DNA of 64,000 bases from Austropuccinia psidii (lineage: Eukaryota > Basidiomycota > Pucciniomycetes > Pucciniales > Sphaerophragmiaceae), in NCBI GenBank assembly GCA_023105745.1, contig JALGQZ010000001.1, forward strand, positions 61,233,937-61,297,936. Reading direction: 5' to 3'. Of this stretch, positions 22,068 through 32,242 are shown piece by piece (the first letter of the stretch is position 1; the number at the start of each line of letters is the position of its first letter). The notes under the pieces were generated by a model. The model saw nothing but the letters and a program-made list of their open reading frames with translations. It did no database searches and was not told the origin of the DNA. The translations under genes were made by a program, and so were the position numbers.

Positions 22068-23443
22068 TTATTTTTCGAGGAATTTGGAGACTATCCCGGT
22101 TATGTCCTCCTTTGGATAAGCCTCCAGTGCCTGGGCAAGGAGGCGTTTTAGTTCGTCCCGGAAGTCCCGGTGCATCTCATTTCGATGAGTTGCATCCACG
22201 AAAGGAATCATGTGGAGCAAGCGACGATGCTCCAACAAGATTCGGTTGATCGAATCGTGGACGATTGCTCGAGGAATCATTAGGGTCGGTCGCAGGTCGG
22301 TGAATTCCTGGCGAGCGTCGTCGTGGGAATGAGACGAGCTTGGCACCGGGGGGGAGGAGGCGTTGGGGTTCTTGGGGGCACTGGAAGGGATCTCTGGGGA
22401 GGGAACCGGGGTTGGAGTGGAAGGGGAAGATGGTGGAGTCGGTGAAGAAGAAGGGGGAGGGGGAGGGGGAGGGGGATGGGGTGATCCCACGGGCGTATCG
22501 TCGAGGATGATGATCGAGCGAGGAGTGGCGGGACGATCTGGAGACGGTCGAAGAAAAAATGAGGAAAGGTGAATATGGATCGAAGAGAAAGAAGGGGTGA
22601 CTTACCATAAGGTTCCTCCGTGGATTGCGTAGGAGCCACCTCAGGTTCTGGCTCACGAGTCGTATCGTCCTCAGGTGGTTGGGACGATGGACTCGGGCCA
22701 GGAATAGGTGGCTCTTCGCTTCGGGAGGGTTCTAAAAAAGGAGTAAGAGTCAGTTCACTCGACTCGAAAGTGAAAGTGAAAATGAAATGAAACTTTGGCT
22801 GCTTACCACGGAATAATTCCTCAGACCATCGGGTGCCACTCGGGCCTGGAGTGGGTTGCCGGGGGGTTGGCTCGCGAGGCAAACTGGGAACGGGAGAGTC
22901 GTGTCGGGGGGGATTCGGGGGGTTTGGTTCTATGAGTAATGGAAAAAAGTCAGTATTATTGCGTGAAGAGAAATGAGATAAAGAGGAGAAATAAAACTTA
23001 CTTTGGCGTTTGAATCCCATCGGTGACAAGACATGGTGACGATCAGCCCAAGCTCGAATGTCCTCTCGCCATCGCCATCCTTCATCGGCCGGATAATCAC
23101 TTCGCTCCGGTCGAGGAGTGAAGTGACCATTGGATGGTGGCCTAGGAGGGGGAGTGGACAAATCGATACTGGAGGGGACAGGGCTAATCGTCCGGAATCG
23201 TTCCCGTTGGCCTGTTTGGGGGCCCAGCGTCCATTCACGCTCGGAAATGGTTTCATCATCGTCGACCACAAAGGAGTCCTCGCGAGGGCGTCTTGGGCGA
23301 GAACTCGTCTGGCCTCGTGGTCGGAAGGGGCGGACAACGAACGAACATTTCTTGTGTGCTTGTCGGTAAGCATCACAAGCGTCGTTCGTCGTCGAGGAGC
23401 GAATGCAGGGGATACCCCGCTTGGTGCATAACGTGCACGACAT
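22068..23443 (-). CDS. Protein with Zn(II)2Cys6-like N-terminus (copy 2)
   Basis: Four exons: 23443-23002, 22929-22807, 22731-22606 and 22537-22068; introns 72, 75 and 68 bp; 386 aa. The N-terminus has Cys3, 6, 13, 23 and 33 with Tyr at 26. Copy 3 has Cys at 26 but Tyr at 6 and 33. Together they imply C-x2-C-x6-C-x9-C-x2-C-x6-C, the fungal binuclear zinc cluster that binds CGG half-sites. The middle is Pro/Ser-rich and probably disordered. The C-terminal 90 residues are conserved and helical (IPRAIVHDSINRILLEHRRLLHMIPFVD ... DITGIVSKFLEK, shown in part). It could regulate the element; with Tyr26 this copy may bind zinc or DNA poorly. Confidence 0.7.
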
Positions 23444-23880
23444 CTAAAAACAAAACAAAACAGGTTAGTAACTGAATAGAAAGTAAGCAATCAAGAAAGA
23501 AAAGGAAGACATACGATGATATATATAAATTTAAAACGGAATCAATATAAAAACGCTCTAGTCGGAAGTTTTTAAAAGTCTGGAAGGAAGTCGTGAAGAA
23601 AGAAAAATATTAATATCGGTACATAATGTTGACGAAAGTTTAATTGGAGAAAACGTACAAAGTAGATAGAAGTGGGGTTCTGAAAGTATTAGCAGGAAAA
23701 ACAAAAAGCGAGCAGGAAGGGGAGTGGGGTTAGGCGAGTGCGAAAGAAAAGACTGGAAAGGCAGGAAGACGAGGGGGAATACGCACAAGAAGGACAAACG
23801 CGGGTGAGGTTGAGCGAAGTGGAGCGGGTGAGAAAGAAAGTGAAGTGCGTGTCGTGTGAAGATGGTCTTTCATACCAAGG
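23444..23880. other. Upstream region of zinc-cluster gene
   Basis: No gene. Purine-rich plus strand. Frames on either strand here have the composition of noncoding DNA and are not kept in copy 3. Confidence 0.4.
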
Positions 23881-23980
23881 TGAAGCTGAGACGATCTCAG
23901 CAGTTGCAGCACCCGCAAAAGTCTCAGCTTCAAGGCGTGTGGGCAAAATTGAAGCTGAGTCTCAGCGAATGCTGCAACTG
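23881..23980. promoter_or_regulatory. Interleaved inverted repeats upstream of zinc-cluster gene
   Basis: TGAAGCTGAGA (23881-23891) pairs perfectly with TCTCAGCTTCA (23922-23932), and CAGTTGCAGC (23901-23910) with GCTGCAACTG (23971-23980); the loops interleave. The second pair is largely kept in copy 3 near 63600-63690. Confidence 0.55.
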
Positions 23981-24020
23981 AGAAGTGAAATGCTCGCGTG
24001 AGGCAGAAGAACAATGGGGG

Positions 24021-24770
24021 TCTGGCTGAGTATTTCAATTTATTGAATTGTCAAGCTGAGTATTGCAATTTATTGAATTGTCATGCTGAGTCAAATCCCC
24101 TTTGTTTCCTTAAATTGCCACCCGATCACCCAGGAGGGTGGTCGTGAGGCCCTTATTGATTGTGCATTGTGGGTGCAATGCACAAGTGACCGCGGCAAGA
24201 TCACCGGCCTTATGGCCTGGTGATAGTCTTTGAACAAAGGGGGGGGCTGTAAGACAAGTGAATACAGCGTGAGCTTGCCTCGACCCATTGCTCAGGTTTG
24301 CTTTCGGGTCATAATTGAAATGCTCAGTGGCTGAACATTTTAATTGCACAGTAATTGAACAATTGATATAACAATATCAAATGCACCGCTGAGTATTGCA
24401 ATTTATTGAATTGTCAAGCTGAGTCAAATCCCCTTTGTTTCCTTAAATAGCCACCCGATCACCCAGGAGGGTGGTCGTGAGGCCCATGTTGAATGTGCAT
24501 TGGGGGTGCAATGCACAAGTGACCCATGCAGAAAAGCACCCGGTGCATTTGGTCACAAGTGACCGCGGCGAGATTACCGGCCATATGGCCTGGTAATAGT
24601 ATGTGAACAAAGGGGGGGGCTGTAAGACAAGTGAATACAGCGTGAGCTTGCCTCGACCCATTGCTCAGGTTTGCTTTTGGGTCATAATTGAAATGCTCAG
24701 TGGCTGAACATTGGAATTGCACAGTGATTGAACTATAGATATAACAATATCAAATGCACCATGCTGAGCC
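24021..24770 (+). repeat. Direct duplication of about 340 bp with GCTGAG motifs
   Basis: The block 24052-24395 is repeated at 24388-24765 with an extra 40 bp (about 24520-24560). Each block has the hairpin GTGCATTG/CAATGCAC (24162-24183 in the first) and ends in a TATAACAATATCAAATGC tract. Copy 3 has the start of the counterpart at about 63735-64000. Confidence 0.7.
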
Positions 24771-25956
24771 ATTGCTCAGTCGTTTTTGTATGCGCGCACT
24801 CTGAGCATTTGGCACAGCATCGGATGACATTTCAGCCAGGTGCAGCATTTCACACGCTTTGGTGAAGTGCTCCAAACTGAGCCTTCCAATGAACTATTGC
24901 AAAAAAGTTCATTCCATGGCTTTACTGAGCACTTTCTCACGGTGCTTTTGACCATGACATGCTCAGCTTGCGTGTGCAAATCGGGTGAAACGCAATGCTG
25001 AGCATGTGGCACATGAGCTACGTATATGCAAAGATCGGAAGGTGCATGCACATTTGCTAGATGGATGCAGGCTCAAGTAGTATTACACCTTCCTGATCTG
25101 TACAGTACAGTCAACACTGTAGTACGCAGTACACCTTTGTAAATGTACTGCGGGGCAGAGCAAAAAGCTGTTCAACAATGTAACATGCAATAACGTCAAG
25201 CCATCGAGTCATATCTCTCACCTGCATCCCTTTGATGCACCTTGTTGGACAGCTCTGCCTAACTACGGCACAGATGCGCATGTAATCCAAATTAATGTAA
25301 GTGGGTCTTAATGGGATGACTTAATCTTTGGGTCTAACACAAAGAGTTGATTCACTCCGGTGCCATTGTTGGGGCAAACAATGACTGGCCCGCTTGTTCA
25401 TTGTCGGGCAGCCACACGCTTTCATACGCACCCCCGATGGGTCATACGCAGGCAACTTTCACACGCCTGGAAGACATTTTACTGCCAGTCTTCCAACTGC
25501 CTATTTTCTTGGTCGGGTTGTCAGCTTGACTGCAGACGCTCACCCGCTTGCGCGTGGAAACCTGAGGCCAATCAGTGTGGATTTGCTTCAGCCTCATCCA
25601 CATTAGAATAACAATCCCAGCCTATGATTGCTGAGGCTGGTCATGTTCGCGTGGGTATCTCCCACCGCGGGTCATTTTCTTCACGTTCTCACACGCCCCG
25701 CGCAAGTTGTGGCACCTGGCTTGCAGCCAAAAAATTCCTCGGGCGTGTGGCCTCTTTCTCCGGAGTTCTGTACGCGCGTGAGGCAAAGAGGCCAATGCCA
25801 ATCTCGGTGGATTAGTACTCGCCTCAAACGCCATAGGGGTGAATGTATATGTGGATCACGGCTCACGGCTGGCGCCCCCTTTGATCATCCCAGACATTCC
25901 CCCCTGAAAGCCCAGTATGCATCAGTCAGCAAAAAACTTCAGGCCAAACCAAAGTC

Positions 25957-25982
25957 ATGTTCGGTGGCATGCCACCGAACAT
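25957..25982. promoter_or_regulatory. Intergenic palindrome P4, perfect 26-bp dyad
   Basis: Core CGGTGGCATGCCACCG flanked by ATGTT and AACAT. It is the only perfect copy of the motif family and has CGG-N10-CCG. It lies in the gap between the divergent zinc-cluster and SNF2 genes. Confidence 0.7.
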
Positions 25983-26092
25983 ATCTCACCCGCCCACACA
26001 CAAACATCCCCACAGTGAGATTGCCCTTTGAAACTGCCAACATTGCCCAGTAGGTCCCTGTGAACAATTAACCTGGGGAGGATACGCTCATT

Positions 26093-26114
26093 GTTCGCTG
26101 TCACACCAGCGAAC
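26093..26114. promoter_or_regulatory. Intergenic palindrome P5
   Basis: GTTCGCTGT-CACA-CCAGCGAAC, 111 bp to the right of P4 and 368 bp upstream of the SNF2 start codon. Confidence 0.6.
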
Positions 26115-26481
26115 ATGACTGCATGCCTCTAATATGCCCTCCACAATAAGCTGCTACAACCCACCCAATTTCGGATGTGCTAATGTCAGCCTTGTTCCAC
26201 CAAAGGTTTCGTAACTCGCTGCAGATCCAGCAGTCAAATGGTGCACCCACATTTTGGCCACCTTGCCTTGATATATGCCCCAAATCGGATATGAAAATTA
26301 TGAGCCCAAGAGGCCCACCTCCATCAAGACCATGCACGTAACCACAGGCCATCCCCCTTTTGGCCTGTTGCTGCCACTCATATAAGTTCCCCACCTGCGC
26401 TTATTCCTCTTCATTCCCTTTAGCTAACCCTTCCCGATCATATAATTCCAAACTGTCCCCAAATAATTCAAAATAGCCATC

Positions 26482-28914
26482 ATGTCAACCCCTTCACAAC
26501 CACTTTGCATTGGGATGATTAATATTCGTATTCAAATAAATAGTGATATAACCTTAAAGCCTGAGAATTCCCACTTAGGTTCTTGGATTATCCTATGGCA
26601 CAATCAACACAACATATTCGTATATCTCCCCAATCACCAGCATGCTATTGGCTCTCTCCCGGGAACCCTTTCCCAAACGTTGATACCATTCCTTGGGGCA
26701 CCCAAAACGTTCATGCACTGTGGTCCTGGTGGGGCATGGATTGAAAATTGCCAATCCAATCCTACTCAAATATTATTCGTTGAGGGAGTATTTATGACTG
26801 ATGCCAATGATCCCTCCTCATCTCAGAAACCCAATCTAGCATTGATGTTCTTCACATGGTATCCAAACATTCTATTCATAATGGAAAGCTTTCGAACACA
26901 AGATTTCAAGCTTAAAATGCCCAAAGAATATGACTGTACTACTCATTGTCAATGTCAACTCTTTACTCCGACATTTCCCGCTTCAAACTCGACGCCTGCT
27001 TCATATCCTGCTGTTTCATCATTGATTTCCAAGCAAAAACTGATACAATTACCCAGTGGATCAGACCTCCCCATGATGACCCCGCCCCATTCCATTATTC
27101 AAACCCCCCTCCTCCCTCATCAAAAGACCGGACTAGCTTTTCTCTGGGATCGAGAAATCCCCAATGGCCAATCAGCCCGTAACCTTTGGGCAACCTCACC
27201 CCCAGGATCCACTTTTAATGCCAGGCACATCATTACAAACAAGGTCGTTAGCTCATTTGAATCCCTTTCGACCAATACCCCTCTTGGAGGACTGCTTGCG
27301 GATGATATGGGATTAGGTAAAACCATTCAGGCCATTGCTCTAATTGGTACCTCCAAGGAGCGGATGATTGCAAACCCCCATCGCTCCACGCCCACCATGA
27401 TCATCTGCCCCCCTCGCTTAATTACCAACTGGCAATCAGAAATATCCAAGCATGCTCAGGCTGGAGCACTGCATGCCAAAATCTACCATGGTCCCACTCG
27501 TCACTCATTATCCCAAGCCGACATCTTAAAATATGATATCATCATCACTTCTTACAATACTATCACCCAAGAATTTAAGCAAACCAATCCCTCTACATCA
27601 TTCATTTTTCAAATCAATTGGCATCGTATAATCTTGGATGAAGCACAGTGAGTGGCTGAGCTTAAATGATTCAAATTACCTTTTATATCCAATAACCCTT
27701 GCCCCCTCTTATAGCTATATTCGCTCTCAATACACTGCCACTCACCGTGCCATTAATAGCCTCCTTTCATCCCGTCAAATATGTTTAACGGGCACACCTA
27801 TTCACAACACCATTTATGACCTTTTGGGCATAATATCCTTCATCACTCAACCCCAGGGCGCCGATCAAGATAACTGGTCACCATTCATCCTGAGTAGTCT
27901 TTCAAAAGGTTGCAATGATATTTTGCATTTGGCATTGCGGCATTTAAGTTTGCGCCGCACCAAAACCACACATCTCGAATCTCTCCCCACTATTAGCCAT
28001 CATTATGAGCTGCTCCCACTCAACCCGACCATGCAGCAAGAATATTCCACATTATATGAAGAATTTCTATCATCCAAAAGCAAAGGACCAGGAGAGTTTT
28101 TCAGAAATATTAATAAGCTGCGAATATGTTGTAACCATCACATCATGCTTAACACAATTGCGGAGGCGGAGCTGGAAGACCCCGAGGGCAGGAGCACTCA
28201 GGATAACTCCCCAAGAATCACACAAACTATTGTGGATGTGGAAACATGCATGATGAGTAGTAAAATTGCACACCTCCTACAAAGCTTAATGAAGAACAAA
28301 CAAACAAGGTGTGGTCCAACGAAATCGGTGGTTTATACCCAATAGACCCAATTTCTAGATTTGTGCGTTAATTCTAATATGCATCCATTACCAATTGACT
28401 CCATCTGACTTTTTTATATTGTAGAATTGGTATTGCTCTTGCCCATCACTGTATCCTTTCAGCACGAATTGATGGAACAATTACACCACGAGCGCAGGAC
28501 AAGGCGCTTGAGAATTTCTTCAATAATCCTGAATGTGAAGTACTGATTGCATCCATTGCCGCGGCTGGAATTGGCCTCAATATAACTTGTGCTAATATAG
28601 TCTATTTAATGGTGAGGGGCCCCCCAAAATTCTCCCCTGATTTTCGGACCCTGACATCCACATTTCCAGGAGCCTAATTGGAACCCAGCCATTGAGGCTC
28701 AGGCTGTTGATCGTCTACATCGTATTGGCCAACAACGACCTGTACAGGTCATCCACTATATCACTCCTCATTCAGTTGAGGTCAACATGCGGAAGGTACC
28801 TTTCAACCTCATCTTTCACTTGATTGTATTACTATTCTGAAATCCTTCCTTATGGGAATGCCATATTCCAATCACCAATAGGTCCAAGAAAAGAAAAAAT
28901 CATTAACTGCATGA
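26482..28914 (+). pseudogene. SNF2-family ATPase gene with one internal stop
   Basis: Five exons: 26482-27647, 27715-28362, 28425-28611, 28670-28795 and 28882-28914 (719 aa if read through). Helicase motifs: GLGKT (277-281), DEAH (386-389, its His codon formed across intron 1), LTGTP, LASIAAAGIGLNIT and DRLHRIGQ. No RING finger is seen between the two lobes. A TAG at 28343-28345 replaces the Trp usual after VVYTQ (codon 599), a single G to A change, so only the first lobe would be made here. The stop codon at 28912 may also follow a small frame slip near the C-terminus. SNF2 ATPases move along DNA and remodel chromatin; here it would open DNA for transcription or transposition. Confidence 0.85.
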
Positions 28915-29220
28915 GCCTTACTGATATTATATAATTTGTGATTGACAAAGTTGATAACTCCTGTTGACTCTGGCACAGGTCCACAATTATGAACACCATG
29001 AGCTGGATCGAACTTCTTCAATATTTCCTCAATGAAAATGAGCAATAGAGTATTATTGCAAGGGAGACGGTGATACATTTCAATTCATATTGTCTATATT
29101 CTAACATATTTAGCAAGTTGTTGCATCCTTAAGAGATAATAATCAGATTTTATTACACCTGCACAAATAATTCACAAAATTTTAATTTTTCACAGTGCTA
29201 TACCGTGACAAATTACTAAA
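28915..29220. other. Gap between 3' ends of SNF2 gene and gene B
   Basis: Convergent 3' ends; AT-rich, no gene seen. Confidence 0.4.
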
Positions 29221-31282
29221 TTATTGCAGAGCATCACCATTAGGCCTAATAACTGGCATGTCAAGTATCTTGAGGGCGCTAGTCTGCATCTTACTACAGC
29301 CTTTGAGCCAATCTTGATCAAATACCTGAAATGATAGGCCTTCCGGAATATCACCATCATCTGTCGATCGTAATTCTGGCAATCTATCAATAGTTTTTTT
29401 ACCCTTTTTTTTAATCCGATTACAAAACTCTATGTCTCTATCCATTTTCAATACCAAATCATTAAATAACTGGGAGCGCCAGCGTAATCCCACTTTGCGG
29501 TAAACTTGACGGCCATTTTCCAGTACCTCCTCAGTATCTGAGCATACTCGAGGGTCATTGAATTGTGATGCTAGAATGGGAAATTTAGCCGTATCACACC
29601 ATTCACGACGGCGCTCACAGGTCTGCACATAATCAAGTAGATCATCATCAGACTTGGTCCACAATGAAGAAGAGATACAGTAACTAACTCTTTGACGAAT
29701 CTTTGCGAGCTTTTGATTCTCCTTCTTTTTTACCAAATACTCAGCATCCTTTTGAATAGACTTCCATTCTCTTTTCAAATAAGTGAAATATCGCTCCATT
29801 AAAGCCGCCACGACCCCATAGTTGTTATGATCCTTGTTCCAACAGTAGTGATGATACTCAGTGCTGACAAGTGCGAGACGGAATGTACGGTAAAACACCA
29901 TAGACATCAGCTCGTTGAACGGATGTTGCCATGAGCTCTCCCAGTCCCAAGTGAATCGCTTTAGTCCTAGCTTGTGCAGCTCATTTTCGCAGTAGCTTTG
30001 GAAACCCTGAGACTGAACCTGTGTTGATGGCTCATTGAACACATCCTCGGGGACATATCCGAGATGACCAGCCACTTGAATTGCAATTTCACGCTCTTCT
30101 GTGCTGGGTGGTGCTGGTAGTGAGGAAAAATCCTTACCCCTAACTTTGAGTAGGAACAGGCAATGTGCGTGTACTGCTGATCTCATTCCATGGACATTCT
30201 CTGGAAGTTCTGCCTTCAGCCATTTTTGTTGCTCCTTCTGGCTTGCACGTTTCGCCACATTGTGAGCTTTGCGGGCCTGGTTCCTTTGCTGTCTGACCTC
30301 GGATTGTTCAAGCATACTCTGGCCGAGGCCCAGCTGAGGATGGGTGAACTCACTATTTGATTGAGTGCCTTGCTCATGCGCGGTGAAATTGTCCCTCCTT
30401 GGTTCATCATTTCTTTCACTTTGAGTCGGAGACATGTTCTCATCCTCATCATCCACCATTGTTGCTCTTGATGTACTGGCATGACCCGTTCTTGGTTTGG
30501 AGGCATATGGATGATGACGTCCAGTGACTTTCTCTTTATGGACCAGAGGTGAAGACGCATAAAGTTCATCCCCTGCTATGCAAATCATCAGTTAACACAT
30601 CAAAACATTAATGAAGACTGGTCATCCTCACGATCTTCAATTGGCTCCTGAGATCGGACTGACTTGCCTTTAGGTGCCATATCTAACCCATGAAACAAAC
30701 ATATCAAATTGTGAATAAGTTTCTACTCCAAAATTCAAATGACTTACTTTGATGAAGCGTCAATACTGGATTTCCCTCCGACAGACCGCTCCAAGATACA
30801 TTTTCCAAAGGTCTTTTTCGTCGCCCCCCATCCACGCGCCTTTCATCACCCACATGAACCTGCGATCCTGATGGAATATTGAGGGTTGGCTGTTTACTTT
30901 GGCCAAAGGGATCCTGGGATGCGACTGGATTCCGACCGGGATTAAGGAGGAACTCACGTGGAAATTTTGATTGGGGATTAGCGTGTGAGGAGATTTGAGG
31001 TGTGCCTTCTGGCCCCTGAGACACATGAATTTGTGTATTAGTGGGATTCGGGGGAATTGGAGTGACGGAAATATTTGGGATCGACCAAGTGCTTGAAGTT
31101 GGAGCCTTTGGATTTCCCACATCAATGTTAAGACCTGATACATTCATTGAGGATGCAATAGGGGTTGTGAGAGGAATGTTGGGACTCAATGGTGACTGTG
31201 TTTGAAAATATTCTATGCTAGATTCACTATTTGAGTCATGAACAGAACCTGAACGGGATTTATGTGACTTGAAAGATGACAT
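29221..31282 (-). CDS. Gene B: orphan 645-aa transposon protein
   Basis: Three exons: 31282-30748, 30682-30632 and 30572-29221, with GT-AG introns of 65 and 59 bp and matching phases. Residues 1-180 are Ser/Thr/Pro/Asn-rich and disordered, with a basic GGRRKRP patch. After residue 270 comes a Gln/Lys/Arg-rich helix (QQRNQARKAHNVAKRASQKE), then a helical domain rich in Trp and Tyr. The end has an acidic CSDTEE segment, then GLRWRS and GLSFQVFDQDWL. That order resembles uncharacterised proteins common in other basidiomycetes, from memory and not checked. No catalytic motif is apparent. It diverges from the transposase gene, sharing a promoter gap with palindrome P6. Confidence 0.7.
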
Positions 31283-32242
31283 AAGGGCTGAAAAAGTACA
31301 CTAATATTTTTAACTAGATAAAACACCTCAGTATTATGATAAAATAGAGTGATATGAGATGAAATCTTTTCAAATTTAGAATAGAGAAATTCTATGAATA
31401 GTTGGAACTAAGTGTTGTGTGGAAGTCAGATAAGACTCTTTTGAGGAGAATCCTCCCTGCCTCCTCTTGAGCTCCTCCGCTTTTGTCGGAAACCACCCTG
31501 CACGGCCTAGCAGCATATAATGTGGTATTTCCTTGATCTCAAAGGGGACCCATCATTCATAAGTAATCATATTCAGTACCATTTATGCCTCCCCATTGTC
31601 ACATTTTGTGAATTATCCAAACTGCCCATATATGCATTGAAATTCCACAACATTGTACATCTGTAAAGAGGTATATTCATGAAGGATTTACCCACAAAAG
31701 AGACATCACCTTTTCCCGAAAGGCAAGACAATCCAAATCACATTCCAACTGATTCAAAGCCCGCCGCACTCAAACCAAATACCAAGACTTTAGCTGCAAT
31801 CCAACCCCTTATGTAATAGAGTTATATAGTTATGTCTGTAATAAGGTTTAAACCATGTACGATGGCGTGCCAGCGTACATGGATTAAATGTTAATCCCCT
31901 CAATTCAATGGTAACACTTCACTAATGGAACCCCCTCAATGGTCAAACCCGCACTATCACAATGTGTAAATAAACTAGAATATGTATGAGCATTGAGCAG
32001 CATGGCATTTTACCCAATTAAACGCCTAACCAATTCCGCCATCCAGATGAGACATGTTAAACTTTATCCACTGCAGCTCATGCTCCATTACAAATGGGAT
32101 AAAATCCTCAGCTGGCTCAAATCATCTCCCCCTTCATAAATAATCACTGAATTTTATTTCCAATTAATAACACTCCTAAACACTTTCACATCAACCATAG
32201 ATATTTATACACAAACCAACCGTACTCCCAATTCCTGCAGCA
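31283..32242. other. Divergent promoter gap, gene B and transposase
   Basis: No gene. Palindrome P6 lies at 31857-31878, 365 bp from the transposase start and 575 bp from the gene B start. Confidence 0.5.
31857..31878. promoter_or_regulatory. Intergenic palindrome P6
   Basis: GTACGATGG-CGTG-CCAGCGTAC, in the gap between two divergent genes. The half-sites are CGA and GCG rather than CGG and CCG. Confidence 0.6.

Larger units (their letters stand above)
24771..26481. other. Long gap upstream of SNF2 gene
   Basis: No gene that I can support. The left part (to about 25060) keeps the GCTGAG/CTCAGC motif; near 25100-25150 there are several TGTACTG/CAGTACA repeats; palindromes P4 and P5 lie at 25957-25982 and 26093-26114. 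Several frames of 60-140 codons have no sign of being coding. Confidence 0.4.

Noticed and set aside
23033..23475. Plus-strand frames opposite exon 1 of the zinc-cluster gene
   Set aside because: Shadows of the GC-rich minus-strand gene, which has intron boundaries and two homologous copies.
25347..26053. Frames up to 141 codons upstream of the SNF2 gene
   Set aside because: No motif, no homologue in the window, and overlapping frames on both strands.
30216..31143. Minus-strand frames of 117 and 127 codons within gene B
   Set aside because: They lie in other frames of gene B exons, whose splice phases give a consistent longer protein.
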